Under the pieces are notes generated by a model that saw only the letters and a program-made list of their open reading frames with translations, made no database searches and was not told the origin of the DNA. Below are positions 55,223-64,000 of a stretch of DNA of 64,000 bases, piece after piece. The translations under genes were made by a program, and so were the position numbers. Position 1 is the stretch's first letter. The number at the start of each line of letters is the position of its first letter. Source of the stretch: Isochrysis galbana (taxonomy: Eukaryota; Haptophyta; Isochrysidales; Isochrysidaceae); the NCBI GenBank assembly GCA_018136815.1, contig CM030933.1:992001-1056000 (forward strand). The letters run 5' to 3'.

Positions 55223-56400
55223 CTAGCCAACGACTTGCAAACACACTGCAAAGCAGAGTGGGGCAAGGATGTTGTCGATATCTGGCATAGGCAGGCTTTC
55301 CGCAGCAGCCGATGCAATGCTTGCGGCCAGAAGAGGCCAGGTTTGCTCTTGAGCGGAGCCACCCCAACCCCACCGATTGAAGAGCTGAATGAAGAGCATT
55401 GATGCAAAGAACGATGAGACCACATACGCTGCTGACCCGGCCCATGATTTTCGGGGTGACCACGGTAGCTTATGGCTGTGGCCGTAGCGCCTGCCAATGA
55501 TGTCAGCCATTCCATCACCAGCACAGAGAGCCATCAGCGAGCCAGCCGCTATAGGCGTGCGGAAGCCAAGGATGGTAGCAACAGTGAAGACAACGCCATA
55601 TAGTAGGGGTCCCCGTAGCAACTCTTCCTTCTTGCCAGTCCGGCTCATCAACTTGATTTCAGATTCTTGCCGGATCACACCGAGGCCGGTCAAAGCAAAC
55701 TTCGCCGTCATCGCAGCAGGCACAGCTGCAGCCCATAACTTAGTTGTTTTGGTCGATCCAAACCAAGGCCAAGTAAGCATAAAGACGGGCCCGGCTGACA
55801 TGTGCCTACACGCGATCGGTAGAAAAATCGCAAGTCAGATGCAACCCTCTTCGCGCCCCCTTCAAACCCGTTGGCGCGCTCTGTATTCCGCGTGGAGAGG
55901 ACAGGGTGAGCAGCGTACAATAACTTGCGGGTGAAGTTAGTCGGGTAAAGCCTGTGCAAGCGAGCGCGATGGTTTGAGAATCAGAGCTCACCACGAGCTA
56001 CATTCAGCTGCCGCTACCATTGCCATTGCCTACCCAGCGCCTTTGCTACCATTGCCATTGCCTACCCAGCGCCTTTGCTCTCCGCGCCATACGCAGCAAG
56101 TGCCATCCCCTCCGTTGTTGTCACCGTCGACCCTGCGCCCTAGCTCACCCATCCCTTCGCCATCTCCATTGCCGCCGTTGCTGTAGCAGCCCTGACGGCC
56201 ACTCCGCTCCAGTGTTTGCCACCGTTGCCTCACTCACCCTGTCTTGGCAAGAAGTTTGAGACCCTCGACGAGGCCGACCATAATCACGGAAGATGCGAGG
56301 AACCCCGAGGCGTCCTGCGAGATCTGGAGGTCGAGCATACCGTCGGCAACAGCTGTGGCTAGCCCGCCGCGCTCGGAGGGCGGGAGCGCGCCGACGGGGG
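55223..56400 (-). CDS. VTE5: Phytol kinase (VTE5/FOLK-type prenol kinase), at least three exons; 5' end unresolved
   Basis: Exons in transcript order: about 56400-56238, then 55951-55919 (33 nt), then 55805-55223. Junctions are GT-AG and in phase (ACAGG|gtgagt, TT|gtacgc). Across them the protein reads LLAKTGLYPTNFTRKLLHMS then AGPVFMLTWPWF, matching the family's RK-x-x-H entry to the first conserved membrane segment. Next come SRTGKKEELLRGPLLYG, MALCAGDGMADIIGRRYG, KLPWSPRKSWAGS and AAAESLPMPDIDN, which are the defining blocks. The enzyme phosphorylates phytol from chlorophyll breakdown for tocopherol or phylloquinone synthesis and sits in plastid membranes. The first exon runs upstream in a Pro/Gly-rich frame that may be part of a transit peptide. 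Its true start is not identified; an in-frame ATG lies at 56338. Confidence 0.88.
56020..56085 (+). repeat. Two-copy tandem repeat inside a phytol kinase intron
   Basis: CATTGCCATTGCCTACCCAG followed by CGCCTTTGCT occurs twice, about 32 bp apart, within the first identified intron. Confidence 0.88.
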
Positions 56401-56565
56401 GGGGGGCGGGGGGCGTCCGTCCTCTCCCTCCAATTTTAAGCTTTCTAATAGGAATGGGGCCGTTTTGAGAAGCTCAAGCCTCCAGAGCTCTTTACAGAAC
56501 TCTAAGAGGTGCGAGCACCTTCCTCGCCGTCGCCACATTACCTCGGCGGGGGCGGTCGGCCTTGG

Positions 56566-57321
56566 ATGGCCTTGCTGCTGCCGGCTCTACACGTCGATGA
56601 CCTGGCGGCAGACTACACGTGGGCCGAGGTGACGCGTGTAAGCACCGCGTGCATCATGGGCAACAACGGAACGACGCTTAGCTACTCAGACGGCACGCTC
56701 TTCACCGAGGGCAAGAATCGGGGCTGGCCAGGCGACGCTGGACGCACTGCGTACAGGTTCTTTCCTGAGGCAGCCTCGCCGCGCTCACGGTGGCCGTATG
56801 GCTGCTGGTTCTATCTGATCAGAGGCTCTGGTATAGCGGTGAACGTCGGCCGCAGTCTTCGCACCAAGAACCGGCGCGATGTCCACGCACGCCTTGGCAT
56901 TCCATGTGCAACCAAAGGGTTTTGCACAGCACCTCCGGGGGACAAGTTGTACTGCCATCTGGCGGCAAAGACAGGGTTCGATTCTATTCAGATCGCCCGC
57001 GCTCATTTCAATGGAAGGCCTGAGCTCATTCTATGCACTGGCAAGTGCATGACTGCAGCTGTGGGCGGGGCCTGCCCACCCGTTCCCTTGCGTGTAGTGA
57101 GCGGGAGATCCAAGGACTCAGCCAAGGATACAATACAAGACAGCTCCACCTATTCAGCCTGCAGATGTAATCGAGCATCCAGCCTCCTCAGTTGCGATCG
57201 ATCTTCTAGTTTGAATTGCGATGAGGCTCGGCCAGCGCGCGCGACCATGTGGCACGCAGCTTGTGTAACTGGGCTTTACAAACATTGCGTCTTGGGGAAC
57301 ATGACGAAGCCCACGGAATAG
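56566..57321 (+). CDS. Cysteine-containing, probably secreted or lumenal protein of unknown function
   Basis: ATG at 56566 opens a 251-aa frame beginning MALLLPALHVDDLAADYTWA. The hydrophobic start might be a weak signal peptide or internal sequence of a longer spliced protein. The core is TACIMGNNGTTLSYSDGTLF, RGWPGDAGRTAYRFFPEA, YGCWFYLIRGSGIAVNVGRS, LGIPCATKGFC and DSIQIARAHFNGRPELILC. The 'YGCW-x-x-x-x-GSGI-x-x-NVGRS' pattern is distinctive; I believe I have met it in uncharacterised algal proteins but cannot name a family. The C-terminal part has Cys and Ser clusters. It is transcribed away from phytol kinase, with at most 165 bp between the two coding regions, so the pair may share a promoter. 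Confidence 0.6.
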   Translation: MALLLPALHVDDLAADYTWAEVTRVSTACIMGNNGTTLSYSDGTLFTEGKNRGWPGDAGRTAYRFFPEAASPRSRWPYGCWFYLIRGSGIAVNVGRSLRTKNRRDVHARLGIPCATKGFCTAPPGDKLYCHLAAKTGFDSIQIARAHFNGRPELILCTGKCMTAAVGGACPPVPLRVVSGRSKDSAKDTIQDSSTYSACRCNRASSLLSCDRSSSLNCDEARPARATMWHAACVTGLYKHCVLGNMTKPTE

Positions 57322-57939
57322 ATGGAATTGTATTTTCAGAGCATGTCAACCGTAGCGCGACTCCGATAAACCGGGACATGGATTTATTCTTCTTTGTTAT
57401 TCATCCCAAGGAGGCTTCGCGCTGAGCCTGACACCTCACACTCGGATAGGGCGGCCAAATATAGTATTTTTTTTAGTAGTAGTAGTAGTAGTAGTAGTAG
57501 TAGGTATTAATTAGGGGGGGGGGGGGGAAGCGACCATCTCGGGAGCTGGTGCACTTACTGCACACCCGACCGATGACGATGGGTGACCTTCTGGGTGTGT
57601 TACGAAAACGTCTTTGACAGTAGATAACATTGGATATTCAGGTACGCGGAGCTCTGGGTTAACCACCGGTAACGTACAGCGTACAGGCGGTAGGGAACTC
57701 ACAACGGATGTGGTTGTTTGTGCACTGCTGTCACGCTGTCACAGACGTCGTCGCACATACCTCAAAAAGAGAATCACACATCGGTATCTAAAAAAATAGT
57801 TATTGTTAGTGAAACAACCATCTCACACAAATAATGACTCGCATAATAAGCGGATGCGATGTCCTTTCGAAAGCCTTTCGGATACCAAAAACAGGATCAC
57901 CAACCTTGAAAACACCATATCTAACAACCTACTTTGATA
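57322..57939. other. Intergenic DNA with (AGT)n microsatellite
   Basis: A run of about ten AGT triplets lies at 57474-57503, followed by about 13 G at 57515-57527. No gene recognised. Confidence 0.6.
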
Positions 57940-58187
57940 AGTGGGGGTCAATGGGGGCGTCGCGCCCTCCTCACTCCATCGCGGACACCCCCCTGGGTGG
58001 GCCCGTACAATCACCCCCAGCCCCTGCCCTCTGGCAGGGGCAGGGCACTCATCAATCTGGCCCACCCAGACCCTTCGTGGGCGCGGGCCGCGAGCTGCAC
58101 TCCCACGCCCGCGCTCGGCCTGCCCTCGAGCTGACTCCCCCCCACCTGTCCCAGGTCGCCGGGCATACAGGGGTGTCGCATCCGCGA
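57940..58187 (-). repeat. Composite dispersed repeat, inverted copy
   Basis: Reverse complement of the 59925-60250 element, shortened on the side that carries GGGGGCAGTGGAGG. Landmarks are AAGTGGGGGTCAATGGGGGC, CCATCGCGGACACCC, GCCCCTGCCCTCTGGCAGGG and GACCCTTCGTGGGCGCGGG. Confidence 0.88.
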
Positions 58188-58504
58188 TCGACCTTTTTGT
58201 TTTAGAAGTTGTTTGCGTTTCTATGTCCCCTCCTTGCAGGCTAGTTGGATCCTACATTCGACATTCGCCCTTGTTGCCCTCGCCTCCTTTGTCGCCTCCC
58301 TTGTCGCCTGCTTGCCCCTCACCTGGCTTACCTCCTTGCGTGCTCCTCGCGTTTTTAGGCTAAGTCGCGCGTTCAGGTATCGCCGGTGCAAGGAACCGCC
58401 CCCTTGTGTGACCCTGATTCCCCTCAGGTGTTGGCCGTTGGGTTATATCGTGGCGCTGTTTTACTTCGGTCTTCATCAACTCACTTAAGGGTCTTCGAAA
58501 GATT
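58188..58504. other. Unassigned DNA
   Basis: A short hydrophobic frame (TFALVALASFVASLVACLPL) occurs on the plus strand, but nothing supports a gene. Confidence 0.35.
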
Positions 58505-58733
58505 GGTTGTGGTTGTGAGTCTGTAACATGGGATGTATGAGTTGCGGGACGAGAGGGACGGGACGAGCGGCCGGAAGCAACACGCAACACGGGATGGGAG
58601 CACACGGGACGGTACGGGCGATCCATGGCCGGGCATGACGAACGGGAGTAGACGAGGGCACAGAAGGGGGCACGAACGGGGCGACCTAGCGCTGTCGCGG
58701 GAGCAGAAGAAGAGACAAAAATGTACACGGGGC
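58505..58733 (-). repeat. Dispersed repeat, inverted copy of 18228-18455
   Basis: See 18228. The sequence after 58733 diverges completely from that upstream of 18228, which marks one element end. Confidence 0.9.
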
Positions 58734-59089
58734 GACGGAAGAAAGAACCACTCGGAAAACTATGGAAACAAAGGGGAAACTAATGGAGCGGGAGGGGGCG
58801 AGCGCTGGAGGAACGGAAGGGAATCGGCGAGCGCGGGAGACTCTCCGACCCTCTCTGGCCATGGGAACAAGGGAAACGCCGCGAAGACGTGGGAGAATGG
58901 AAGAGAGGGATCTCGGCTGTGCGTCGTATGCGCGGGAACTCGGGGCGGGAAGGGAGGGGAGGAGAGGGGTGTGGGGAAGACACGCTCCAAAGATAGGGCG
59001 CGCTGCGAAGAGGGGATGGAGGCAGGGCGCGGGAAAGCAGGCACGTAAGGGTAGAGCGTGCGGTGTGGTGCGGCTCCCTTTATCCACGA

Positions 59090-59425
59090 CACAACTCATC
59101 ACACCCTCCCCGCAAAACATCTCTCTTATACTGCATTTTTATGTAAATGTAAATGTAAACCGCAGAGATACAAGCCGCTATGCTCACGCACGGCGCCGCC
59201 GCGGGGGAACCGAGGCACATCGCGCCGTGCGCATCCACGGCGTGCACATGGGTGATTGCAACTCATCACACGCACGGCGCCCCCGCGGGGGAACCGATGC
59301 ACATCGCGCCGTGCGTGTGCACGGCGTGCACATGGGTGATTGCAACTCATCACACCCTTCCAGTGAGACATCTCTCTTGTTTATGTGATTGTAAGTCGCA
59401 GAGAAGTGAGCTGCTATGCGCACGC
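59090..59425 (+). repeat. Dispersed GATTGCAACTCATCACAC family, tandem double copy
   Basis: The block CACGGCG-C-CCGCGGGGGA, ACCGA-GCACATCGCGCCGTG, CACGGCGTGCACATGGGTGA, TTGCAACTCATCACAC occurs twice (59189-59274 and 59271-59356), followed by GTTTATGTGATTGTAAG as in the copy at 31330. Confidence 0.88.
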
Positions 59426-59924
59426 ACGGTGTCTCAATGGGCGCTGGTTCGTCACTCTGTCACCAAAAATAGATCAACACGTGGGAGATTTGTATATGGA
59501 CATTTGATAGCTCAATTCGACTGATGTCCCACAATTGACGGAACGACACCTCGGGGGGGGGGGGGGAGGCTCCTCTCGTCAACAAAGAGGAACGGCCCTT
59601 CCAGCTCGCGCCGTGAGCAGTTCTCGAGAAATAAACGACTGCGACTCGAGTAGCCTGTGCCACCTTCAGGATACTCTCCTCGATCTTGAGCCGCTCCCTT
59701 CTCCCTCCCGCCTGTCGCCGGCCGCCCCCTACCCGTTTGCTAACGCAAATGGGGCCTGTTTCTGTTTCTAACCGCACTCCATCGGGGGGGGGGGGTGCAA
59801 ATCCCCCCCTCTCCCTCGTTCCATTCTCTTCCGCCCCGGTCCCTGCGGCGCGTCGCCATGCGGCGCGCCACGGCCTGCTCTCAGAGGTCCTTCAGGGGCG
59901 CCCAGAGGGCCAGCAGGGGCAGCT
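59426..59924. other. Unassigned DNA
   Basis: Contains a G run near 59553-59567 and another near 59785. No gene recognised. Confidence 0.4.
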
Positions 59925-60250
59925 CAGGGGGCAGTGGAGGCTGGGGCTCAGCCCCTGGCCCCCCCTGCCTCTCCCTCGCTCGCCTCGCTGGCCTTGGGTG
60001 CCGCCCTGAGGCCCCTGTCTGCCTGGCGACCAGGGATGGGGGGGGGAGTCAGTACGAGAGCTGGCCCATGCGGGCCTGGGAGTGCGGCTCGCGACCCGCG
60101 CCCACTAGGGGTCTGGGCTGATTTGATGAGTGCCCTGCCCCTGCCAGAGGGCAGGGGCTGGGGTTGAATGTACAGGCCCATCCCGGGGGGTGTCCGCGAT
60201 GGAGAGAGGGGGGCGCGAGGCCCCCATTGTCCCCCACTTATAAAAGTAGG
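59925..60250 (+). repeat. Composite dispersed repeat, longest copy
   Basis: Contains both halves found separately at 40562 and 41798, contiguous here: GGGGGCAGTGGAGGCTGGGG to CGCCCACTAGGGGTCTGGG, then CCTGCCAGAGGGCAGGGGCT to CCCCCACTTATAAAAG. The internal CCCTGCCCCTGCC-AGAGGGCAGGGG is partly palindromic. Confidence 0.92.
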
Positions 60251-60276
60251 TTGTGGAAATCCGGGGTTAAACAGTA

Positions 60277-60340
60277 GTGTCCAATTAGCTAGTGAGGTTG
60301 GCTAGGATGTAACAGTAGTGTTTATTATTTATTTTTAGTT
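60277..60340 (+). repeat. Short dispersed repeat shared with 54864-54922
   Basis: GTGTCCAATTAGCTAGTGAG, GTTGGCTAGGATGTAACA, TTTATTATTTATTT. It directly follows the composite repeat. Confidence 0.8.
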
Positions 60341-60388
60341 TCTCTCCCTCCTCTCGGTATAGGCCATCAATTGGTCTCATGCAGTTGG

Positions 60389-62882
60389 TCAAGCGTGCCT
60401 ACACACATCGGGGGATTGGGGTGTATCAAACCCCCAAACACACCAGGGCTCGGTGCCTCGTTTGGGCTTCCCTTGCCGCTCCACTCGGATCCAATCGTCG
60501 GTCATTTCTGCAGGCCTATAGCACCACTCTGCCCGAAAAGTGAAGTCAATGAGTCGCTTCACTTCCTTGGCCTCGCTGGAGTCCTCGTAGCAGCTCAAGA
60601 GCGATGCTGCATCTGATAGTGACACCTCAACCATACTTATGTGATCGTACGGTTCCATTGCATGGCGCAGCTGGCGGTCAGTCTTTCCGGCGGGAAGGAT
60701 CAGGTGGGGTCCAAATTCTCCCGGCACATAGATGTGAGCAACTGAAAGAGCTCCCGCCTCCACACGCTTTGCCGGTGAGGAGTGCGTAAGGGTGCTATGA
60801 AGCAACGCTGGGTGCACATCCATTGCAAGACGTGTTGGCGCCTTTGTTGCCAGGGTAGCAACGGATAAACCTACTGCTGGTTGGTTTCCTAGCCTGCGGA
60901 GCCAATACGCTCCTCGGAACGGAATCCCTTCACTCCATGGTCCATCCTGTCGACTAGCTAATCTTCCGGGGACTGGCCGTGCTCTCCGAGCTTCTTGGTT
61001 GCCATGCCACATTGAGACGTCGATGATCTACCGGGCACACGAAATGCAGGTCGTCACCGGGATTTGGTATATGGAGCGCTTTAGAGGTGAATAGCGCAAG
61101 CATAAATAGCGCAAGCATATGCTAGGATCTGATCCAACAGCTAATGGCAAGCTTCATCTTGGTGGTTTGCAGAGCGCACATGGTCCATTGGGCAGATGAA
61201 AGGCAGCGGCTGCGCCCCAGTGGCATCATGGATGGCGCACGCATGCAGGCGGTGCCAGAATTTATCGCAGTAGCAATGGAATGTAGGTAGCACCACTGTC
61301 CGATTGAGGACACGCGCTAGTGCCACTCCCGCTGCCAACCGCTGCCGCAAATGATTCAAATGATCCACATGCTGTTTCCCGCGAACATGCAATTCTTGTG
61401 GTGTGCACTTCGGCCCATGTGTGCAGCTCCACGCTGCCGCATCGATAGGAGGCTCATCGTCCATGAGCACGAGATATCGCTGGCCAGCCAACGAGCTCGT
61501 GTCGTCCTCGACTAGCCACATTCCCCAGTCGCGAAAGCGCTGCCGCTTTCCGAAGGGATAGTCAGACTGTGAACGAGTGGAAAGCAAAGGTCAACAAGTC
61601 ATTCATTTGGTGCTGTGTGAAGAACAGCATGCAATCCGGTTGGGAGGGCGTCAAATCTGTGCTAAGCGCGGACCTGATCGCCAAATTGGTAGGTGGCATG
61701 CACTGCTGCAGGCCACCTTCCAGTAATGGACTGTAGGTTTTGAACAAAGAAAGTGTGACCACCTGCCACATCCGTGATAGGGAATATACCCATGCGCAGC
61801 GTGCGAGTCACATTTGGTATACACACATCATACACATCGCGCTCCCCTTCGAGATGTGTACTCGAACGCCGCGCAAATCCTCGAATCATGCCATAGGGCT
61901 GTTTGCACCATCCGACAGCAAACTTGCGCCAGCTTGCCCGCTCGTTATCGGTCATCCCCCAACGATGGCCCCTACCGTTGCCATCGATCATATCCATGAA
62001 AGTAGTCTGGTCCTGCTCGTTCTTCTGGCCGATGGCCAGCCGGTAGCGCCACTCGTTCATCACATTGATACCATCCTCAGTAGCACGAATAGCCAAAACG
62101 CCAGTGTTCTTGTCTATGAGGCCGTTGAAACACCCAGCCTCACTGCTGTCTGCTTGGGGGTTCATACAGTCCGTGGCAGAGATCAGGTCTGCGTTGGCGA
62201 AGGCTGAATAGCCAGGGGCGATGCCACGAACGATAGGTCCAGGGTCATGCGACCAGACGCAGTCGACATCGGAGAGGACGACGTGGACGCCTGCACGCAG
62301 CACAGCTACCAAGGCATCCACTTTGCGCACGCCAAGCTTCCGGAAGCCAGATTCGTCACCTCGCACATATTCACTGTCCAGTGATGACTTGGTCTTGGAC
62401 CAGTCGAGACAGTCGAATGCCTGAGCATTACATTGATTGAGCACCTGCTCATCCATGGCGATCGCGAGGATGGGAATGGCGATGCGCTTGATGTGAAGCA
62501 CCCAGTTTTCGAGCATCTCGTGCACCCCTCCGGTTGCATAAGTCATCATCGCCCAGTCGCCACGTCGCACCGGCATCGTCGCGATGGTGTGCACATAAGA
62601 TGAACCGATCCATTGTTGATTCCCAATTGGCAGGGCGCTGCCGCTCGATCTGGCTGCACGCTGCGATTGATCGCGTGACTCAGCCGCTCGCGATTGGTGC
62701 TCAGCGTGCAGGTCGTGCTCGAGCAATTTGCGCTGGGCGATGAGGAGCTCCCGGCGGAGCTGGCGGACGAGCTCGCTCTCAACGAAACCACCGTACCCTA
62801 GAGGCCGATATATGAAGCCGAGTAGCGTGAGCACCGCCGCGAGCGCAAGGAGCAGCAGGGGCAGCCCCGCTGCGCGCGCCAT
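60389..62882 (-). CDS. XEG113: XEG113-like glycosyltransferase (GT77, putative arabinosyltransferase), three exons
   Basis: Exons in transcript order: 62882-61674, 61566-61180, 61027-60389; all introns are GT-AG and phase 0, giving 744 aa. Residues about 5-27 are a single membrane anchor after a short N-terminus, so the protein is type II and Golgi-directed. The DxD motif is VVLSDVDCVW (D205, D207), followed by DLISATDCMN, the GT77 nucleotide-sugar site. Later blocks are GRWPAAVHATYQFGDQ, PFGKRQRFRDWGMW, VDHLNHLRQRLAAGVALARV with NRTVVLPTFHCYCDKFW, and LPFICPMDH joined to IIDVSMW; the same order is seen in plant XEG113. That enzyme extends arabinosides on wall extensins. The substrate here could differ, for example scale or mucilage glycoproteins. 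Confidence 0.9.
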
Positions 62883-63035
62883 GCGGCGTGGCGCGGGCGA
62901 GCGGCGCGTCCGAAATCCATTTTGTCTTTCTTCTACTTTAGGAGTACTCCTACTCTACTCTTCTCTACTCCAGAGTACTCTATTCATTCTCACTCCGTTG
63001 CTGTCAGCTGTCAGAGTTTTCTTGTTGTCCTAGTT

Positions 63036-63115
63036 TAATCCTAGTGCTGAGGGACCGTTCCTCATCGGCAACGGAGCCCCTACCCCGCGATGGGGGTGTG
63101 CGCAGTTGGTGCATG
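63036..63115. repeat. Dispersed repeat, CCCCGCGATG family, copy 3
   Basis: AGTGCTGAGGGACCGTTCCT, CATCGGCAACGGAGCCCCTA, CCCCGCGATGGGGGTGTGCG, CAGTTGGTG; closest to 5803-5880. Confidence 0.8.
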
Positions 63116-63265
63116 GTGGGGGTGAGGGTGTTGGAGGCGATGGTGGTGGGGGCGATGGTGGTGGGGGAGATGGTGGCGGTGGACGGCGGAGAGCGGAGGA
63201 GGAGGAGATGGTGGAGGTGGTGAGGGTGAGGGTGGAGGAGGCGAGGGTGGTGGGAGGCGATGGCG
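63116..63265. repeat. GATGGTGGTGGGGGC minisatellite
   Basis: Degenerate GGTGGGGGCGATGGTGGT units on the plus strand; open frames through it are compositional. Confidence 0.85.
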
Positions 63266-63454
63266 ATGGCGAGGGTGGTGAAGGCGGAGGGGGTGGAGGA
63301 TGGGGACGGACTCTTCGGCGACAGCGGCGTGTCCATGAGCACATCGCCCGTGCTGGTGCTGGCAGCCATCAGCCATAAGCCATGACGGCCATGGAGGGGA
63401 GGAGGAGGGAGTCGGAGTCGGCGCGCTCCATGCCCCTATGATTTTAACGATAGT

Positions 63455-63715
63455 TCGAAGGGCCTCTGCCATAAGGCATGTCCAATGGCCAATGGAGTAG
63501 CGGGTATGGGAGTCTGCTTTTCATGCTTGAAGTTTGCGATTTGCTGTCCCCCAGGGCCCATGGGGGATGGGGGGGGGGGCAGCGTGGCTGCTGTGTTGGG
63601 TGTGGCCGGGTGGCGCGACCAAAGTCGCATGCACCTGCTCGGCCTCTGATGGTGAGCGCGGTCGCTTCGCCAGTGACTGCTCCGTGTGGGCTGGAGGGTG
63701 AGGTCGCGGCCTCTT
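63455..63715 (+). repeat. Dispersed repeat shared with 43760-44010
   Basis: See 43760. Confidence 0.78.
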
Positions 63716-64000
63716 TATAAATCAGCATAAGGAGAAAGGAAGGGGCGGCGACTCAAAAACTGGTGCACACACACCAACGAGTTCTTCAAAGCTTCTTCAC
63801 TTTCACTCCAACTGACCTCAGATCACTCCAAATTCAGGAGATGGGGGGATGGGAAGCTTCCCTCCACCAACACTCTGTGAAAATATCCTGCAAATGACAA
63901 CAATTGGCTTACAGAAGCTCTCGCTTGTGGCAATGCCATCTGAAAGCCCGTCTATCGATGCCACCGGCCTGGCAATGCAAAGAGCAATTCCGCCAAGATT
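63716..64000. other. Right-edge segment, coding status undecided
   Basis: From about 63822 to the edge both strands are open in one frame: the plus strand reads ENILQMTTIGLQKLSLVAMP and the minus strand reads GIALCIARPVASIDGLSDGI. Base composition is lower in GC than in the repeats. This may be the edge of a gene, but neither reading is recognised. Confidence 0.25.

Larger units (their letters stand above)
62883..63454. other. Upstream flank of GT77 gene and simple repeats
   Basis: A CTACTC-rich segment (62930-62985) precedes the GT77 ATG. A CCCCGCGATG-family copy follows at 63036-63115. From 63110 to 63260 the sequence is a GATGGTGG minisatellite. The part 63300-63450 is the repeat shared with 54715-54840. 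Confidence 0.6.

Overview
The window is eukaryotic nuclear DNA. It has GC-rich coding sequence, GT-AG spliceosomal introns plus one probable GC-AG intron, single-gene transcription units on both strands, long C/T- or G-rich low-complexity tracts, and many dispersed repeats. A phytol kinase points to a photosynthetic cell, and the overall style suggests a unicellular alga. I favour a haptophyte or similar chromist alga, but this is inference; no marker in the window fixes the lineage.

Layout, left to right: an L1-type LINE ORF open at the left edge (1-5160); a four-exon zinc-ribbon/Agenet gene (+, 6160-8906); an ankyrin/coiled-coil gene (-, 11170-13053); about 3 kb of CT/AG-rich sequence; pICln (-, 16012-16776); dispersed repeats; a six-exon BSD-domain gene with internally duplicated modules (-, 19392-22393); a seven-exon CPSF160 gene (-, 23486-30637); tandem and dispersed repeats with one orphan 3' exon (31913-32316); an intronless EH-EH-PH gene (+, 35347-39285); a repeat-dense block containing a nested, terminally inverted element (39286-42150); a two-exon unknown gene (-, 42155-43327); an intronless nuclear/coiled-coil ORF (-, 44091-45149); a cytochrome b561-like fragment (+, about 45366-45872); actin (-, 46380-47510); an hAT transposase remnant (-, 49480-49745); an R2R3-MYB gene (+, last exon 53322-53873); phytol kinase (-, 55223 to about 56400); a small secreted-type protein (+, 56566-57321); more repeats; and a three-exon XEG113-like GT77 glycosyltransferase (-, 60389-62882).

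The host genes are housekeeping or regulatory and do not form an operon-like system: mRNA 3'-end processing (CPSF160), snRNP assembly (pICln), cytoskeleton (actin), membrane traffic (EH-PH), chlorophyll/tocopherol phytol salvage (phytol kinase), wall or glycoprotein glycosylation (GT77) and transcription (MYB, Agenet). Exon boundaries were set by hand from splice consensus, reading phase and remembered family conservation, not by alignment software. The most distinctive material is the duplicated-module BSD gene and at least ten families of short dispersed repeats, one of which is split by a transposon-like insertion.
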